Assembly: GCA_003952965.2 (NCBI GenBank)
Contig: CM025850.1
Span: 36,923,165-36,987,164, forward strand
Length of the DNA stretch: 64,000 nt
DNA from: Morella rubra
Lineage: Eukaryota > Streptophyta > Magnoliopsida > Fagales > Myricaceae
Direction: 5' to 3'
Position 1 is the stretch's first letter; every line of letters begins with the position of its first letter. The notes below the pieces were generated by a model. It was not told where the DNA came from. It saw only the letters and a list, made by a program, of their open reading frames with translations, and ran no database searches. The position numbers and the translations under genes were made by a program. Positions 37,258 to 48,209 of this stretch are shown in pieces.

Positions 37258-39890
37258 TTAAATTTGCGACATGGATTTCTCCTCCGAGCCACGGGTTTGG
37301 ACCCCGTCCCCTACAATGTTCTTCCAGAACCAGTGCTTTTGCCAGAGTAGATACACCTCCTCAATTGGAACTTGCTTTGTTTCCGGCAAGAGGAAGAAGA
37401 TGAAGCTGCTCATGATGATAATCAATCCTGCGAAAAGCAAGAAAATTCCATATTGCAGATGACATAGGGACGCAAGGAAGCACTGTGCTATCAATGCCGT
37501 GAAAAGGAGGTTGACACAGACAACTACACTCTGACCAGCCGACCTTGTCTCTAAGGGGAAGATCTCGCTCGGTACCAGCCAACCCAGTGGCCCCCAAGAT
37601 CTTCCATAAGCCAAGACAAACAAGCATATGAGTATGACTAGAAAGATGCCAATTCCTTTAGGGAGGACTTCTCCTTGCCCAAACTTCAGAGCCAGAGTTA
37701 TCGCCAGAGCCACCTGCAGACCAAACAGGACAAGTAAGCAAGCATTTTTCACAAATTTATTTGTGTTCAAATAACGAGCCAGTAAAGTTTCTTCAAAAGT
37801 AAGTTCACAAAGACTAGAGAGCCTGAGAGTGCAGTTACCATGCAGCAAATCATTTCGGTACCAGCTTCCAGAAAGAAAGCTCTTCTGCCAAACTTATCGA
37901 CCAATGACATTGATATGAGTGCACCAAGAACGAGCGCTCCACTGGTGAAAATGGATGAATATAGAGATGCCCCTGAGCCAAATCCCAAGCTTTGGAATAT
38001 GACGGGGGCATAAAAGAGTATGGAGTTCATTCCAGTTAGCTGTTGGAACGCTGGGATCCCCAGAGCCCCTATTATTAACTGGGGACGATTCTTCCGCTCA
38101 AGCAGATTCCTAAATGGGTCTTTCACTGCTCTTGCTGCATTACTTGCATCAATAAGATCGGCAAACTCTGCGTCGACTTTTGTGGTACCTCTGACTTTCT
38201 CTAATACCCTTCTTCCTTCTTCTAGTTTGCCTTGTTCAACGAGACTGTTAGGGGTCTCCGGAAGGAAAATACCCCCAACAAACATTAGAGTTGCTGGGAT
38301 TGTAGCCAAACCTAAAGATAATCGCCATCCCCATGGATGGATCTTTTCAGTACCGTAGTTTATTAAATTTGCTATCAGAATCCCTAAGCAGGTAGTCAAT
38401 TGAAAAAGTTGGTTAACAGCTCCTCGGATCTTTGCAGGAGCCATCTCCGAAAGATACAAGGGAACGGCCTGCACCATTAGAACAAGAAAGCAGTACGTGA
38501 ATGAGGAGTTGAAGCATTCTTCTTTATTTTCTCTTTTAGTAATTTCCATATTTTGTTTGAGAGTCCTACTTACTTGGTTTCCAAAGCCAATGCCAACACC
38601 GAGGAGGATTCTCCCAATGATCAGCATTGCAATATTCACTGCAGCTGCATTGATAACTGCCCCTAGAAAGAAGCTGGTTGCTCCGACAAGGATGCTGCCT
38701 CTCCTTCCCCATTTTCTGGTCACGATGGACGCTCCAAACGTGGAGATGAGGCCCGCAAAGTATAGAGAGGATGTGAAGAGTGTGAGGATCTGGTTGTCAT
38801 ATTTACAGTAATCAGTTTCATGGAGATGCAGTTGCTTTCTTCTATACACTTTCGGGAAGAAGTGCCTCAGGAAATCATCCATGGAAGTCACTCCACCTGT
38901 AATTTGCATATTGAAACAACAAATAATCGTGTCATATCTGGTTGGAAGAAGAAGTTCATGAAAAATTTGTTTCTTTCTTTTCTTGGTTGTTTTTTCCCCA
39001 CGTTGCAAACTGGAAAGCAAGGTCCTTTGATCTTCCTCTACTTTTTTATTTTATGAGAAGGAATAATTTAAACGGCAATCCCATACAAAAAAGACCATTA
39101 AAGATTCTTTTTTAAGGCTTTTATTTGTTTGTCTTGCTGAAAAGGAAGTCACGAGAGGAAAATGTTTGATGGTAGGTGAGGCTGTGATCAGGGGCATTAC
39201 TGCAGCAAGCTGTGTTGATTGTTGAAGGGTGTTGCATAGCATGAACATCCTAAACCAGACCTAATTTCTGGCAAACGGGTTCAATGAGATCAGAAGGTAG
39301 TTTCTGTGTGTTCCAACTTCCAATAAATTTCTCAATGTTCGGAATTTCTTAACACCGAAAGTGCCACTTTTGGTCGGTCTCCGATCCATTTTTTTCACGA
39401 CTGCATTAATCTTCCCTGTTTGTCCCAAACTCTCAGAAATTAAAACAAAATTTCAAACGAACCACACTATTGTCTCCAACCTCTCCAGGATTTTCTTGTC
39501 ATTTGCTGCTAAAATACCAACCATAGTACAACAACATCATGAACAGCAAGGAAAATAATCATGGTAGTGATTATGAACATCATGCGAAAGAAAGTCAAGA
39601 CAGGACAGGGCAAAATTATCTTGGTAAAAAGGGGAAAAGATAAAGAAAGACAGGCATAAATCGTCTCAAAGAAAACGCCATTCATACAGAGAATTAGCTG
39701 ATAAAACTTTCCGAAGATTGACGACATATATATCAATGGAAGACTCACCTGAAACGCCAAGATCATACCCAAAGAGAGACCCTCCAAGAGCTGCAACAAT
39801 GCATGCAAATACGAAATACGGAGTAATCCTGTACTCGTACAGATGCGCCCTGTTTAGGCCGTGTGCATCCACAAATGCTCCCCCCGCCAT
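37258..39890 (-). CDS. STP14: Sugar transport protein 14-like H+/hexose symporter
   Basis: Exons 39749-39890, 38574-38896, 37839-38468 and 37258-37713 join in phase to 516 residues, the usual size for plant STP transporters (major facilitator superfamily, 12 membrane helices, plasma membrane). Signatures in order: YRITPYFVFACIVAALGG, GYDLGVSGGVTSMDDFL, the loop motif RKWGRRG, GNQAVPLYLSEMAP, PETPNSLVEQGKL, QQLTGMNSILFYAP, VDKFGRR, SWGPLGWLVPSE and LPETKQVPIEEVYLLW. The N-terminal MAGGAFVDAHGLNRAHLYE and the EVYLLW ending resemble Arabidopsis STP14, a galactose-preferring member, more than other STPs; substrate preference is inferred from that. The 105-bp intron at 38469-38573 is in frame and contains no stop. 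A TATA box sits about 80 bp before the ATG. Exon 1 with its promoter is repeated upstream at 41884-42025. Confidence 0.92.
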
Positions 39891-40981
39891 ACTTCCGCCC
39901 CTCCAGGATATCCCTTTAGGAATCTGTGATAGGATCAGAAAGTTCAGAGTCTGCACACACCACTGCCCTTTTATAAAGCAGTAACATCTAGGGAAAACAG
40001 TACTGCGAGAAAAGAAGCTACAGGAGCCGGAGTCGATGCAATGAGGTCAGACAAAAAAACAAACCTCAATGAAAATTAAATTCAGGGTTTCAACAATCTG
40101 TTTTGAATATTTTCGTATAAAACAAAAGGAGCACAAATAAGGAGACAAATGATGCATATGTTATTGACAATTTGCAATTACTTCAGCTTAATCTTATCTA
40201 ATTTCTTCCTGGAATCTTACCAGTACGTTACCAGGATTTTATTCTTTGTATAGGAAGGATAGCCCTCTTCAGCATGAATGGCAGCAATCCCTATCTATTG
40301 CGCAATGGATTGCTCCTGAAGGCTATTTAAATGGGTCAAAGAGGTTTAGTCCAACAGACAGGCTAGATATATTTAGTCGTGTTTGCTGTCCTCTCTGACA
40401 CTTCCTCACTTTGTGCTAATTACGGGATTTGTCATTAACCCACTGCCATTGACTCATTCTTGCTGTTCCCCCTCGATGCTCTTATTTAATAAATTTCTTA
40501 AAATAATGCATAATCTTTGGCGGATATGAGGAAATTATTCAATGTAGCGAAATAGAGGGGGGGGGGGTTTCTTAATAGCAGTCACCCATTGGATAGAGAT
40601 AAGGAAGACAATCAGCCCTTTGACTAAATCCTTGAGATCCCTGTTTGGTAGGAAAAGTTCTCAATGGCAATCATATCCTCCTTGGTTTTTGTCGTTGCCA
40701 CGCTGCCATGGTTCCTGACTATTATACCGTTCATCTTTCCAAAATTTTAAGGTCACAAAATTTCAAGCAATTTAAATATAATCTAAAATTTTTAATATTT
40801 TTACAATATTTTAAAATTTTCATAAATCTCATTATTTAAAAAATTTTAAAAAATTTTATTATCTAAAAAATTCTTAAAATTTAAAGATTTTTTTAAAATT
40901 TTGACAAAAACGCCACTATTTTTTGCATCCTCAGGAGTCAGTTTAAACTTTAGGAGTCCCTGTATCTTAAGCGCGAAAATC
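39138..40981. repeat. Duplicated segment, copy A (exon 1 and promoter of the STP14-like gene)
   Basis: This segment spans part of intron 1, exon 1, the leader and about 1 kb of promoter. It recurs at 41273-42832. From 39138 to about 40228 the two copies are identical as far as I could compare, at a constant offset of 2,135 bp. Beyond that point copy A is about 0.28 kb longer because copy B lacks many short stretches. The A+T-rich MITE-like segment at about 40740-40915 is mostly missing from copy B. Confidence 0.9.
39969..39977 (-). promoter_or_regulatory. TATA box of the STP14-like gene
   Basis: The minus strand reads TTTATAAAAGGG about 80-90 bp upstream of the ATG at 39890, the spacing expected for a TATA box with a leader of roughly 50 bases. 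Confidence 0.6.
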
Positions 40982-41883
40982 GTCATATTGTAAATCAGTT
41001 TCATCCAGTATGCAATTTCTATAATTTAGAATTAGAATGCCTTTCGATCATAAATTTCTTTTATAAAAATATTCGGTAAATAAGATATCTGGTTGCAATA
41101 AAGAATTAAAATAAAAAAATTCCTTACTTTTCTTTTGTAATTTTAAAATACCGTAGCTAAACCCTTCTGCATTGGTGCCTTTGAAAGGCTATACTTTTTA
41201 CAGGACCGCAGGCAAAAGTGCATCAGATGGCATTACGTAAACTTATCTTACTTTTTTATCTCGAGAGGCTTTTAAAAAGGAAGTCACGAGAGGAAAATGT
41301 TTGATGGTAGGTGAGGCTGTGATCAGGGGCATTACTGCAGCAAGCTGTGTTGATTGTTGAAGGGTGTTGCATAGCATGAACATCCTAAACCAGACCTAAT
41401 TTCTGGCAAACGGGTTCAATGAGATCAGAAGGTAGTTTCTGTGTGTTCCAACTTCCAATAAATTTCTCAATGTTCGGAATTTCTTAACACCGAAAGTGCC
41501 ACTTTTGGTCGGTCTCCGATCCATTTTTTTCACGACTGCATTAATCTTCCCTGTTTGTCCCAAACTCTCAGAAATTAAAACAAAATTTCAAACGAACCAC
41601 ACTATTGTCTCCAACCTCTCCAGGATTTTCTTGTCATTTGCTGCTAAAATACCAACCATAGTACAACAACATCATGAACAGCAAGGAAAATAATCATGGT
41701 AGTGATTATGAACATCATGCGAAAGAAAGTCAAGACAGGACAGGGCAAAATTATCTTGGTAAAAAGGGGAAAAGATAAAGAAAGACAGGCATAAATCGTC
41801 TCAAAGAAAACGCCATTCATACAGAGAATTAGCTGATAAAACTTTCCGAAGATTGACGACATATATATCAATGGAAGACTCAC

Positions 41884-42025
41884 CTGAAACGCCAAGATCA
41901 TACCCAAAGAGAGACCCTCCAAGAGCTGCAACAATGCATGCAAATACGAAATACGGAGTAATCCTGTACTCGTACAGATGCGCCCTGTTTAGGCCGTGTG
42001 CATCCACAAATGCTCCCCCCGCCAT
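41884..42025 (-). pseudogene. Duplicate first exon of the STP14-like gene (orphan or alternative exon)
   Basis: A 142-bp copy of exon 1 with the same ATG (42025), the same 47 codons plus one base and the same GT donor as the exon at 39749-39890. It lacks exons 2-4 of its own. A transcript starting here could splice to the acceptor at 38896, skipping the nearer copy, and give the same protein from a second promoter. Otherwise it is a non-functional partial duplicate or an assembly artefact. Sequence alone does not decide. Confidence 0.75.
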
Positions 42026-42103
42026 ACTTCCGCCCCTCCAGGATATCCCTTTAGGAATCTGTGATAGGATCAGAAAGTTCAGAGTCTGCACACACCACTG
42101 CCC

Positions 42104-42112
42104 TTTTATAAA
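42104..42112 (-). promoter_or_regulatory. Duplicate TATA box
   Basis: Exact copy of the TATA box at 39969-39977, with the same spacing to the duplicate exon-1 ATG. Confidence 0.5.
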
Positions 42113-42832
42113 GCAGTAACATCTAGGGAAAACAGTACTGCGAGAAAAGAAGCTACAGGAGCCGGAGTCGATGCAATGAGGTCAGACAAAAAAACAAACC
42201 TCAATGAAAATTAAATTCAGGGTTTCAACAATCTGTTTTGAATATTTTCGTATAAAACAAAAGGAGCACAAATAAGGAGACAAATGATGCATATGTTATT
42301 GACAATTTGCAATTACTTCAGCTTAATCTTATCTAATTTCTTCCTGGAATCTTACCAGTACGGGATTTTATTCTTCCCTCTTCAGCATGAATGCAGGCGC
42401 AATGGATTGCAAATTTAAATGGGTCAACCAACAGACAGGCTTATATTTAGTCACACTTCCTCACTTTGAATTACGGGATTTGTCATTAACCCACTGCCAT
42501 TGGAATTTAATAAATTTCTTAAAATAATGCATAATCTTTGGCGGACAATGTAGCGAAATAGATTTCTTAATAGCAGTCACCCATCAATCAGCCCTTTACT
42601 AAATCCTTGAATCCCTGTTTGGTAAATTCTCAATGGCAATCATATCCTCCTTGACGCTCCATGGAACCGTTCATCTTTCCAAAATTTTAAGGTCACAAAA
42701 TTTCAAGCAATTTAAATATAATCTAAAATTTTTAATGACAAATAAACGCCACTATAATACTTTTGCATCCTCAGGAGTCAGATTTAAACTTTAGGAATAA
42801 ATATTAGTCCCTGTATCTTAAGCGCGAAAATC

Positions 42833-45800
42833 AAATTAGTTTTTTAATAATAAAAACATAAAATTAATCAGTATAAAATCAGATAAAGAATGAACCAAAT
42901 CGCCTATACTACAAAGACTAATTGCATTTATCCTAAAGTTAAGATAACAGGCTGGCAATAGCATCAAAAAATTTCTGCTCTCTTTTTTCACCCACATTTT
43001 TGACGTTAAAGAGTATAAAATATGGGACTGTGCCAGTGCAGATTAGCAATCGAATAAGCAGGTTGGCATCCATGTAGGCAGGCTGTCAAAGACGTACAAT
43101 ATAATATCTTACTGAGCGAGGAAAGTAGCTGGCAGTTATATCATGGAAATCAGATAATGTAGACGAAGTTGTTGCTTGAATATTTTAGATCGTTTTGTGA
43201 TCAAATTTTATACAGCCCAAGGAGATTCACGCCAGATTTTCACTGAAGCAAGAGCAGATTGATTCTTCTGCATTGGTATGAGATTTTCGGGGCAAATTCG
43301 GAGGAAAAATTGTACCTAATACAATAATGACAAGAAGACTAGCTTGCATGATAGTTTAGTCTTGTGTTCTTCACAAACAAACAGAGGAGGCTTTTATAGA
43401 AGTGCTTATTGGTATTTGATCGCAGTAAGGAAATCACTCACAATTGAAATTTGCTTTATTTTGTGTTCTTATTCGACAGAGGGTGAATAATCCATGAGCG
43501 TCAGAGGAAGGACCGAGGAATCGCCTCAGTAAGCTTGATAGAAAGTAAGAAAAATTGGGATCCAAGTAAAATCTTTTTGCATAAATCAACTTTTTGAAGT
43601 TAGAGGAGAGTAAATTACACTTCTTGAGATTCCTGCCATAAAAGTTGATCTAACTCAGCCAGGACTGTTCGTTGAAGGATGTCAAGAACATAGTTTATCC
43701 GATTGAGAATCTTAGTGCAAATTTTAAAGTCAAGACAAGCAATCAGACTGTTCTTTTTTTTTTTTTTAATAAAGTTAGACAGCTCCAATAAGGACATATG
43801 ATTAAAATATTAAAGTACATAAACGGTACCTACTGATTAAAAGGGAATTAGAAATAAATAGAAGAATAAATTATGGTTGCAAGAGAAGCCAACTTCAAGC
43901 AAAAACGTAATAAAGCGATGCTTAAGGCCATGAATGGCTTGAAATCTGTATTAATCGCTCTGCTGCCTCTAATACTATGAAGAAGTTTGAAAGACTGTTT
44001 AGAGTCAACCAGCAAAGCAATGAAAAAAGAGAAAAGCATAACCAGAATAAAAAGGCTCCAATTTTATACCTTTTTTTTTCTTTCCTTCTTTGAAGCCTTT
44101 GGGTTTTGAGCAAATCATGAAAGATAGAAAAGAAAAAGAAAAAAGAGGAGGCATCGACCCGAGCTGGCATAGCTAAAATTCGAATGAACCACATCCACAT
44201 GAGCTGGCACAAACGGCAGTGTTTTGATGGATATAATATGGCACAACAGTCAGTTAAGCTTTTTGGATGGTAGATTGGGCAGTGAAACTTTGTTGTTATG
44301 CTCCTGTTTAACAAACGGCATCGTTTGCCTGTTGATGTTCTTAGTAGCTAGACAGGCGTTGAGTGTTTTGTGTTTAGCAGAGTCTGTCAGATTGTATGCT
44401 TAACAAGACCTACTATCTTAAACCCTTAGCTAATATAATAATGTCCAACATGTTCTCTGTTTTCTTTGCGACATGTTATTTTTAAGACTTTTTAAAAGAC
44501 ACTCTCGCAGTTCACGCACTGTGTCTGCTCGAGCTCCATTAAACCTAATTAATAACTAACTACTTGCCTGAAAGGTGATATAATACAATTGCAATGGTGA
44601 ACGAACTTGATATTTTTTTTACTCTTTTATCTTTTGGGGGATTGTTAGCCTACTGGGCGGCCCTTTAAAAACATCAGAAACTATTTAGTTCCTTCATCCT
44701 TGGCAAAATTATAATAAGCTTAATTATCGCTACAGTCCTTATAGGATTAACTTTTAACAAATCAATCATTGGAGTACAGCTTTGAACGAGATGGTTCCTG
44801 TGGTCCAATTTTTCATACATAAAGGTCATTTCACCAAAAATTAGTCAAATAATAGAAGACCGACATAGATTAGGGGTTAAGATATTCATTTTCAGGGTAA
44901 GATAATCATCGTCCTCATTAATGGGCTAACTTTTGATGGACGAAAGTACCTTATGTCTAAAAAATGATCTCATTCAAAGCTATATCCCAAGATTAATTTG
45001 TTAAAAGTCAATATCACAGAAATTGTATTAATAATTAAGCTAATATAATAGGTCTAGCTTAAACGATTACTTAAAATTATCTAATATTCAAAATATTAGG
45101 GAATAAATTTAATAAAAAGCATTTCTTTATGTTCTATCCAATGATCAATGCCGACAAACGATTAAGTCAACTACGGCATGTGAGAAGTAAGACAAAATTT
45201 GTTGGGTTGTCAATGGGGACGGTAGCCTAGTGAACTACAAAAGACAACTGCGAAATAGGAACAACTTCAAATTTCTGCGATTTTAGAGTTGTTGGACAAG
45301 ATTTGTGAGCATGAACATTAGATTTGTCAATGGACTAATTCTCGGAAACTCCATTTGTTATTTTTTGTTGAGTACTTGCTCAATGCGATTCACGTCATTT
45401 GCAAATGGTTGCTACAGGCCGCTGCCACATCGAAGTTCATCTTGAAAACTCTCACAGGAGGAGGTTTCCCCTTATGATTTATCTCCAAAGGGAGTATAGA
45501 TTTCCAGAAAACTATATGTATGTTCTTGGTATAACCAATTCACTTATTGAGCCAAATAAATGGGGGATGGTTCTTTAAGATTATGGACTTCCTTATTCCT
45601 TTAATTCTAACCAGACCCCACATGAATAGCTAGGGCAGCAAAAATATTGAATCTATTTGTTGGATCAATATCCAGAATTGGGTTGTATGTATAATGATGT
45701 AATTGACATGAATGTTCAACAACGAGTCCACCAAAAATTAGCAAATAGCTGAACAACTCAATTAATTCCCTTTAAACCTTAAAAAGTGGGGAAGAGATTG

Positions 45801-45970
45801 TGCACCATTTGTATTTTTTTTTCTTTTTTATAATCATAACAACTCTGAATTCAATTTACAAAAAATAGTTCCTTCCCTCTCCCGTAAAAAGTTATGGCTA
45901 GATTGAGACATCCAAAGTCTTTTTCACCTCTTGGAGTTGCATGCTCAAGAGGCTTCCTTGGATAAACAAT
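42833..45970. other. Intergenic region
   Basis: About 3.1 kb of A+T-rich DNA with no supported gene. A 130-codon open frame on the minus strand (43922-44314) is rich in Phe, Leu and Ser, includes a translated T-rich run and matches no family I know. A foldback MITE lies at 44717-45041; the rest shows nothing recognisable. Confidence 0.55.
44717..45041. mobile_element. Foldback MITE with long terminal inverted repeats
   Basis: About 325 bp. The left arm begins AGCTTAATTATCGCTACAG and passes through CTTTTAACAAATCAATC and GTACAGCTTTGAACGAGAT. The right arm, read on the minus strand, begins AGCTTAATTATTAATACA and passes through CTTTTAACAAATTAATC and ATATAGCTTTGAATGAGAT. Arms are 80-90 bp and imperfect. 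There is no coding capacity. Superfamily is uncertain; the long arms fit Mutator-like or foldback elements. Confidence 0.65.
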
Positions 45971-46558
45971 TGTTAGGTGGTCTTAGGCCTTCTTAACCCC
46001 AAGAGCTAGCTTAAGAAGTGAGACTTTAACTCACACTTATAAATGACCACTAGCCCCTTCCACAACGATGTGGGACTAATTCCAACCATCTCTCTCTCAC
46101 ACATCGAGCCTTGAGTTGGGTGGAGACAACCTGTTTCTCCCATGGACTGTTGGGTCTGAGACTTACTTGGTAAACCTGGGCTCTGATACTAGTGTTGGGT
46201 GGTCTTGGACCTTAACAACCCCAAAAGCTAGTTCAAAAGGTGAGGTTTTCTCTCATACTTATAAACTGACCATCAACCTCTTCCACAACTGATGTGGGAC
46301 TAATCCCAACAATCTCCCCCTCACACATCGAGCCTTATGTTGGGAATAGACAAGAGCCTTGTGTTGGGAATAGACAACTTGTTTCTCTTATGGACTGTTA
46401 GGTCTGAGATTTGTTGATAAACCTGAGCTTTGATAGCAATGTTTGGTAGTCTTGAGCCTTCTCAACTACAAAAGTTAGTTCAAGTGGTAAAGTTTTCCTT
46501 CACACTTATAAACTAACCATCAACCCCTTTCACAACAGATGTGGGACTAACTCCAACA
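45971..46558 (-). mobile_element. TRIM retrotransposon array: three LTRs, two internal segments
   Basis: Three related LTR-like repeats of about 118 bp lie at 45971-46087, 46193-46311 and 46440-46558, each starting TGTTnGGTnGTCTT and the last two ending in CCAACA. The two spacers carry, on the minus strand, a TATCAGAGC-type primer-binding site (best seen as GGGCTCTGATACTAG on the plus strand beside the middle LTR) and a GTGAGGGGGAGAT polypurine tract. They contain no coding sequence. This is the plan of a terminal-repeat retrotransposon in miniature, with an extra LTR and internal unit as produced by unequal recombination. No clear target duplication was found. It is an old, non-coding fossil. 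Confidence 0.75.
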
Positions 46559-48209
46559 ATAATTTCACAACATATTTGAAGATCTGAATAGAGGACAAGT
46601 ATTTGGGATTTCTACCCTGTCAGACTTGAAAAAGGTCTAGCACCACACACAAAAAAATTTGGTAGCCTTACATAACAAATTAAAGATGGCTTAAAGAAAA
46701 AAAAAATACAAAAATGAAGTCCAAATTAACAAAGCAAATTGTTGTTAGATTCATGTATGGACACTTAGTGGACAAATAAACCAAAAATAGTTGTTTTAAA
46801 ACTCATTTTACAGATGTAATGACCTAAAAAAAAAGGTTTAAAATTTTTAAATTTCAGAGTAAAACCTTTCATGATTTCTTTCTTTTGATAAAAGTCAGCT
46901 TTGAAGCATTTTTTTTTTTTTATTATTGGAGTTGGCAATTCGAACTGTTTTTTATGGTGTGAGTTAGTGCTATTGATTTTCGGTATGATGAATTATTTGG
47001 TAGGAAGACATGTGATAAAAGCCTATTTGGTAGTAGTGGTTTTATATCACTAGGTAATAATAGGATGAAAATCGTAGCAATTGCATCAAATTTATTAATT
47101 GAATTTAATAAGCTTCAAGGTGATCAAAGGAAATGAAGGTCTTTGTAATAATTGCAGTGGTTGCATAAAATCATAGTGATTGTTTAATAATTAATTAATG
47201 GAACTTAATAAGTCCCAAGGTCAGCCATGATGGATATTCGAAACTTAAATCATACATAAATGCATAATTTTATGATTTTATGATGTGTCAATTAATTTAG
47301 TTGCTTCCTCAACGTATGACTCATGAGTCTTTTTTTTGTTGCATGCCAGCATGGACTCTGGATAATGTTATTGTAAGTTATTGTAAAGGAGGTGAAATGC
47401 AGCTGCCTGTGGATATATACGGGTTTTCTCTGCAATGTTTAGGCACAAGCAGACAATTTTACTGCTAGAAAAGTTGCAAAATCTATGGGACTTTTGGACC
47501 CTACCTTGCCATGATTGGTCTGCTGACCCAGCGGAAATAGGTTGAAAGTATACCTTTATATAAAGGAGGATTCCTCTCACATCCTTCCACTTTGATCGGG
47601 ATTCACCATAAAATGAAATGGGGATAGGACTGGGAGAAGGACAAGAAGTCTTTCGTATTTAATTCGATCGGATCACTAGCATTTACTAAATTTTAAATAA
47701 TTATAAAATAATCTCTATATTTTTATCAAATTATTTTTTTATATATAATAAATATAAAAAATTTATTTAAATTATTCACCTCTTCATATTTTATACTTAA
47801 AATTTTAATATAGAAAGACAAACATTGACATTTACCGCCGGTACAGTAAACACAAGCTGCTTTTATCAGGCAAGTCAAATCAAGAAGGCTTCCCCGGCCA
47901 TATCCACCGACTCTTTAACTTTAACCGCTTGAGATTGTTCAGAATAGGAAATCCACGTAAGTAACTTCCAATTTTTGCTGCGCAACCCACCGCCAGTTAG
48001 TAATTTGCAGTAATGCGTTATATTCGAAACAACTAACAGGGCATATAATGTGACCAATGTAATTTTGCATACAGACCTCGATTACATCGACAGCCAAAGT
48101 ATGAGTCTCTTCCTAAGCAACAAAAATTCTCTTTCGCTTTTCTTTCTCCCAAAATCTCCTCCTTCTCAATTTTTGAATGTGTTTTTGTTTTATGAATCTG
48201 GAGAAATTT
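46559..48209. other. Intergenic region left of the F-box pseudogene
   Basis: A+T-rich DNA with repeated words such as AATTTAATAAGCTTCAAGG and GGAACTTAATAAGTCCCAAGG near 47.1-47.2 kb. No gene is supported. Further decayed 3' parts of the F-box gene could lie in 47.4-48.2 kb, but I could not identify them. Confidence 0.5.

Larger units (their letters stand above)
41273..42832. repeat. Duplicated segment, copy B (extra exon 1 and promoter)
   Basis: Second copy of the 39138-40981 segment, separated from it by a 291-bp spacer (40982-41272). After about 42363 copy B is an indel-ridden version of copy A, with some twenty short losses and a few short A+T insertions but very few plain substitutions. 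This is unusual for natural divergence. Confidence 0.9.

Noticed and set aside
43922-44314. 130-codon minus-strand open frame
   Set aside because: It has low-complexity Phe/Ser/Leu stretches from a T-rich run, no homology I recognise and no neighbouring exons.
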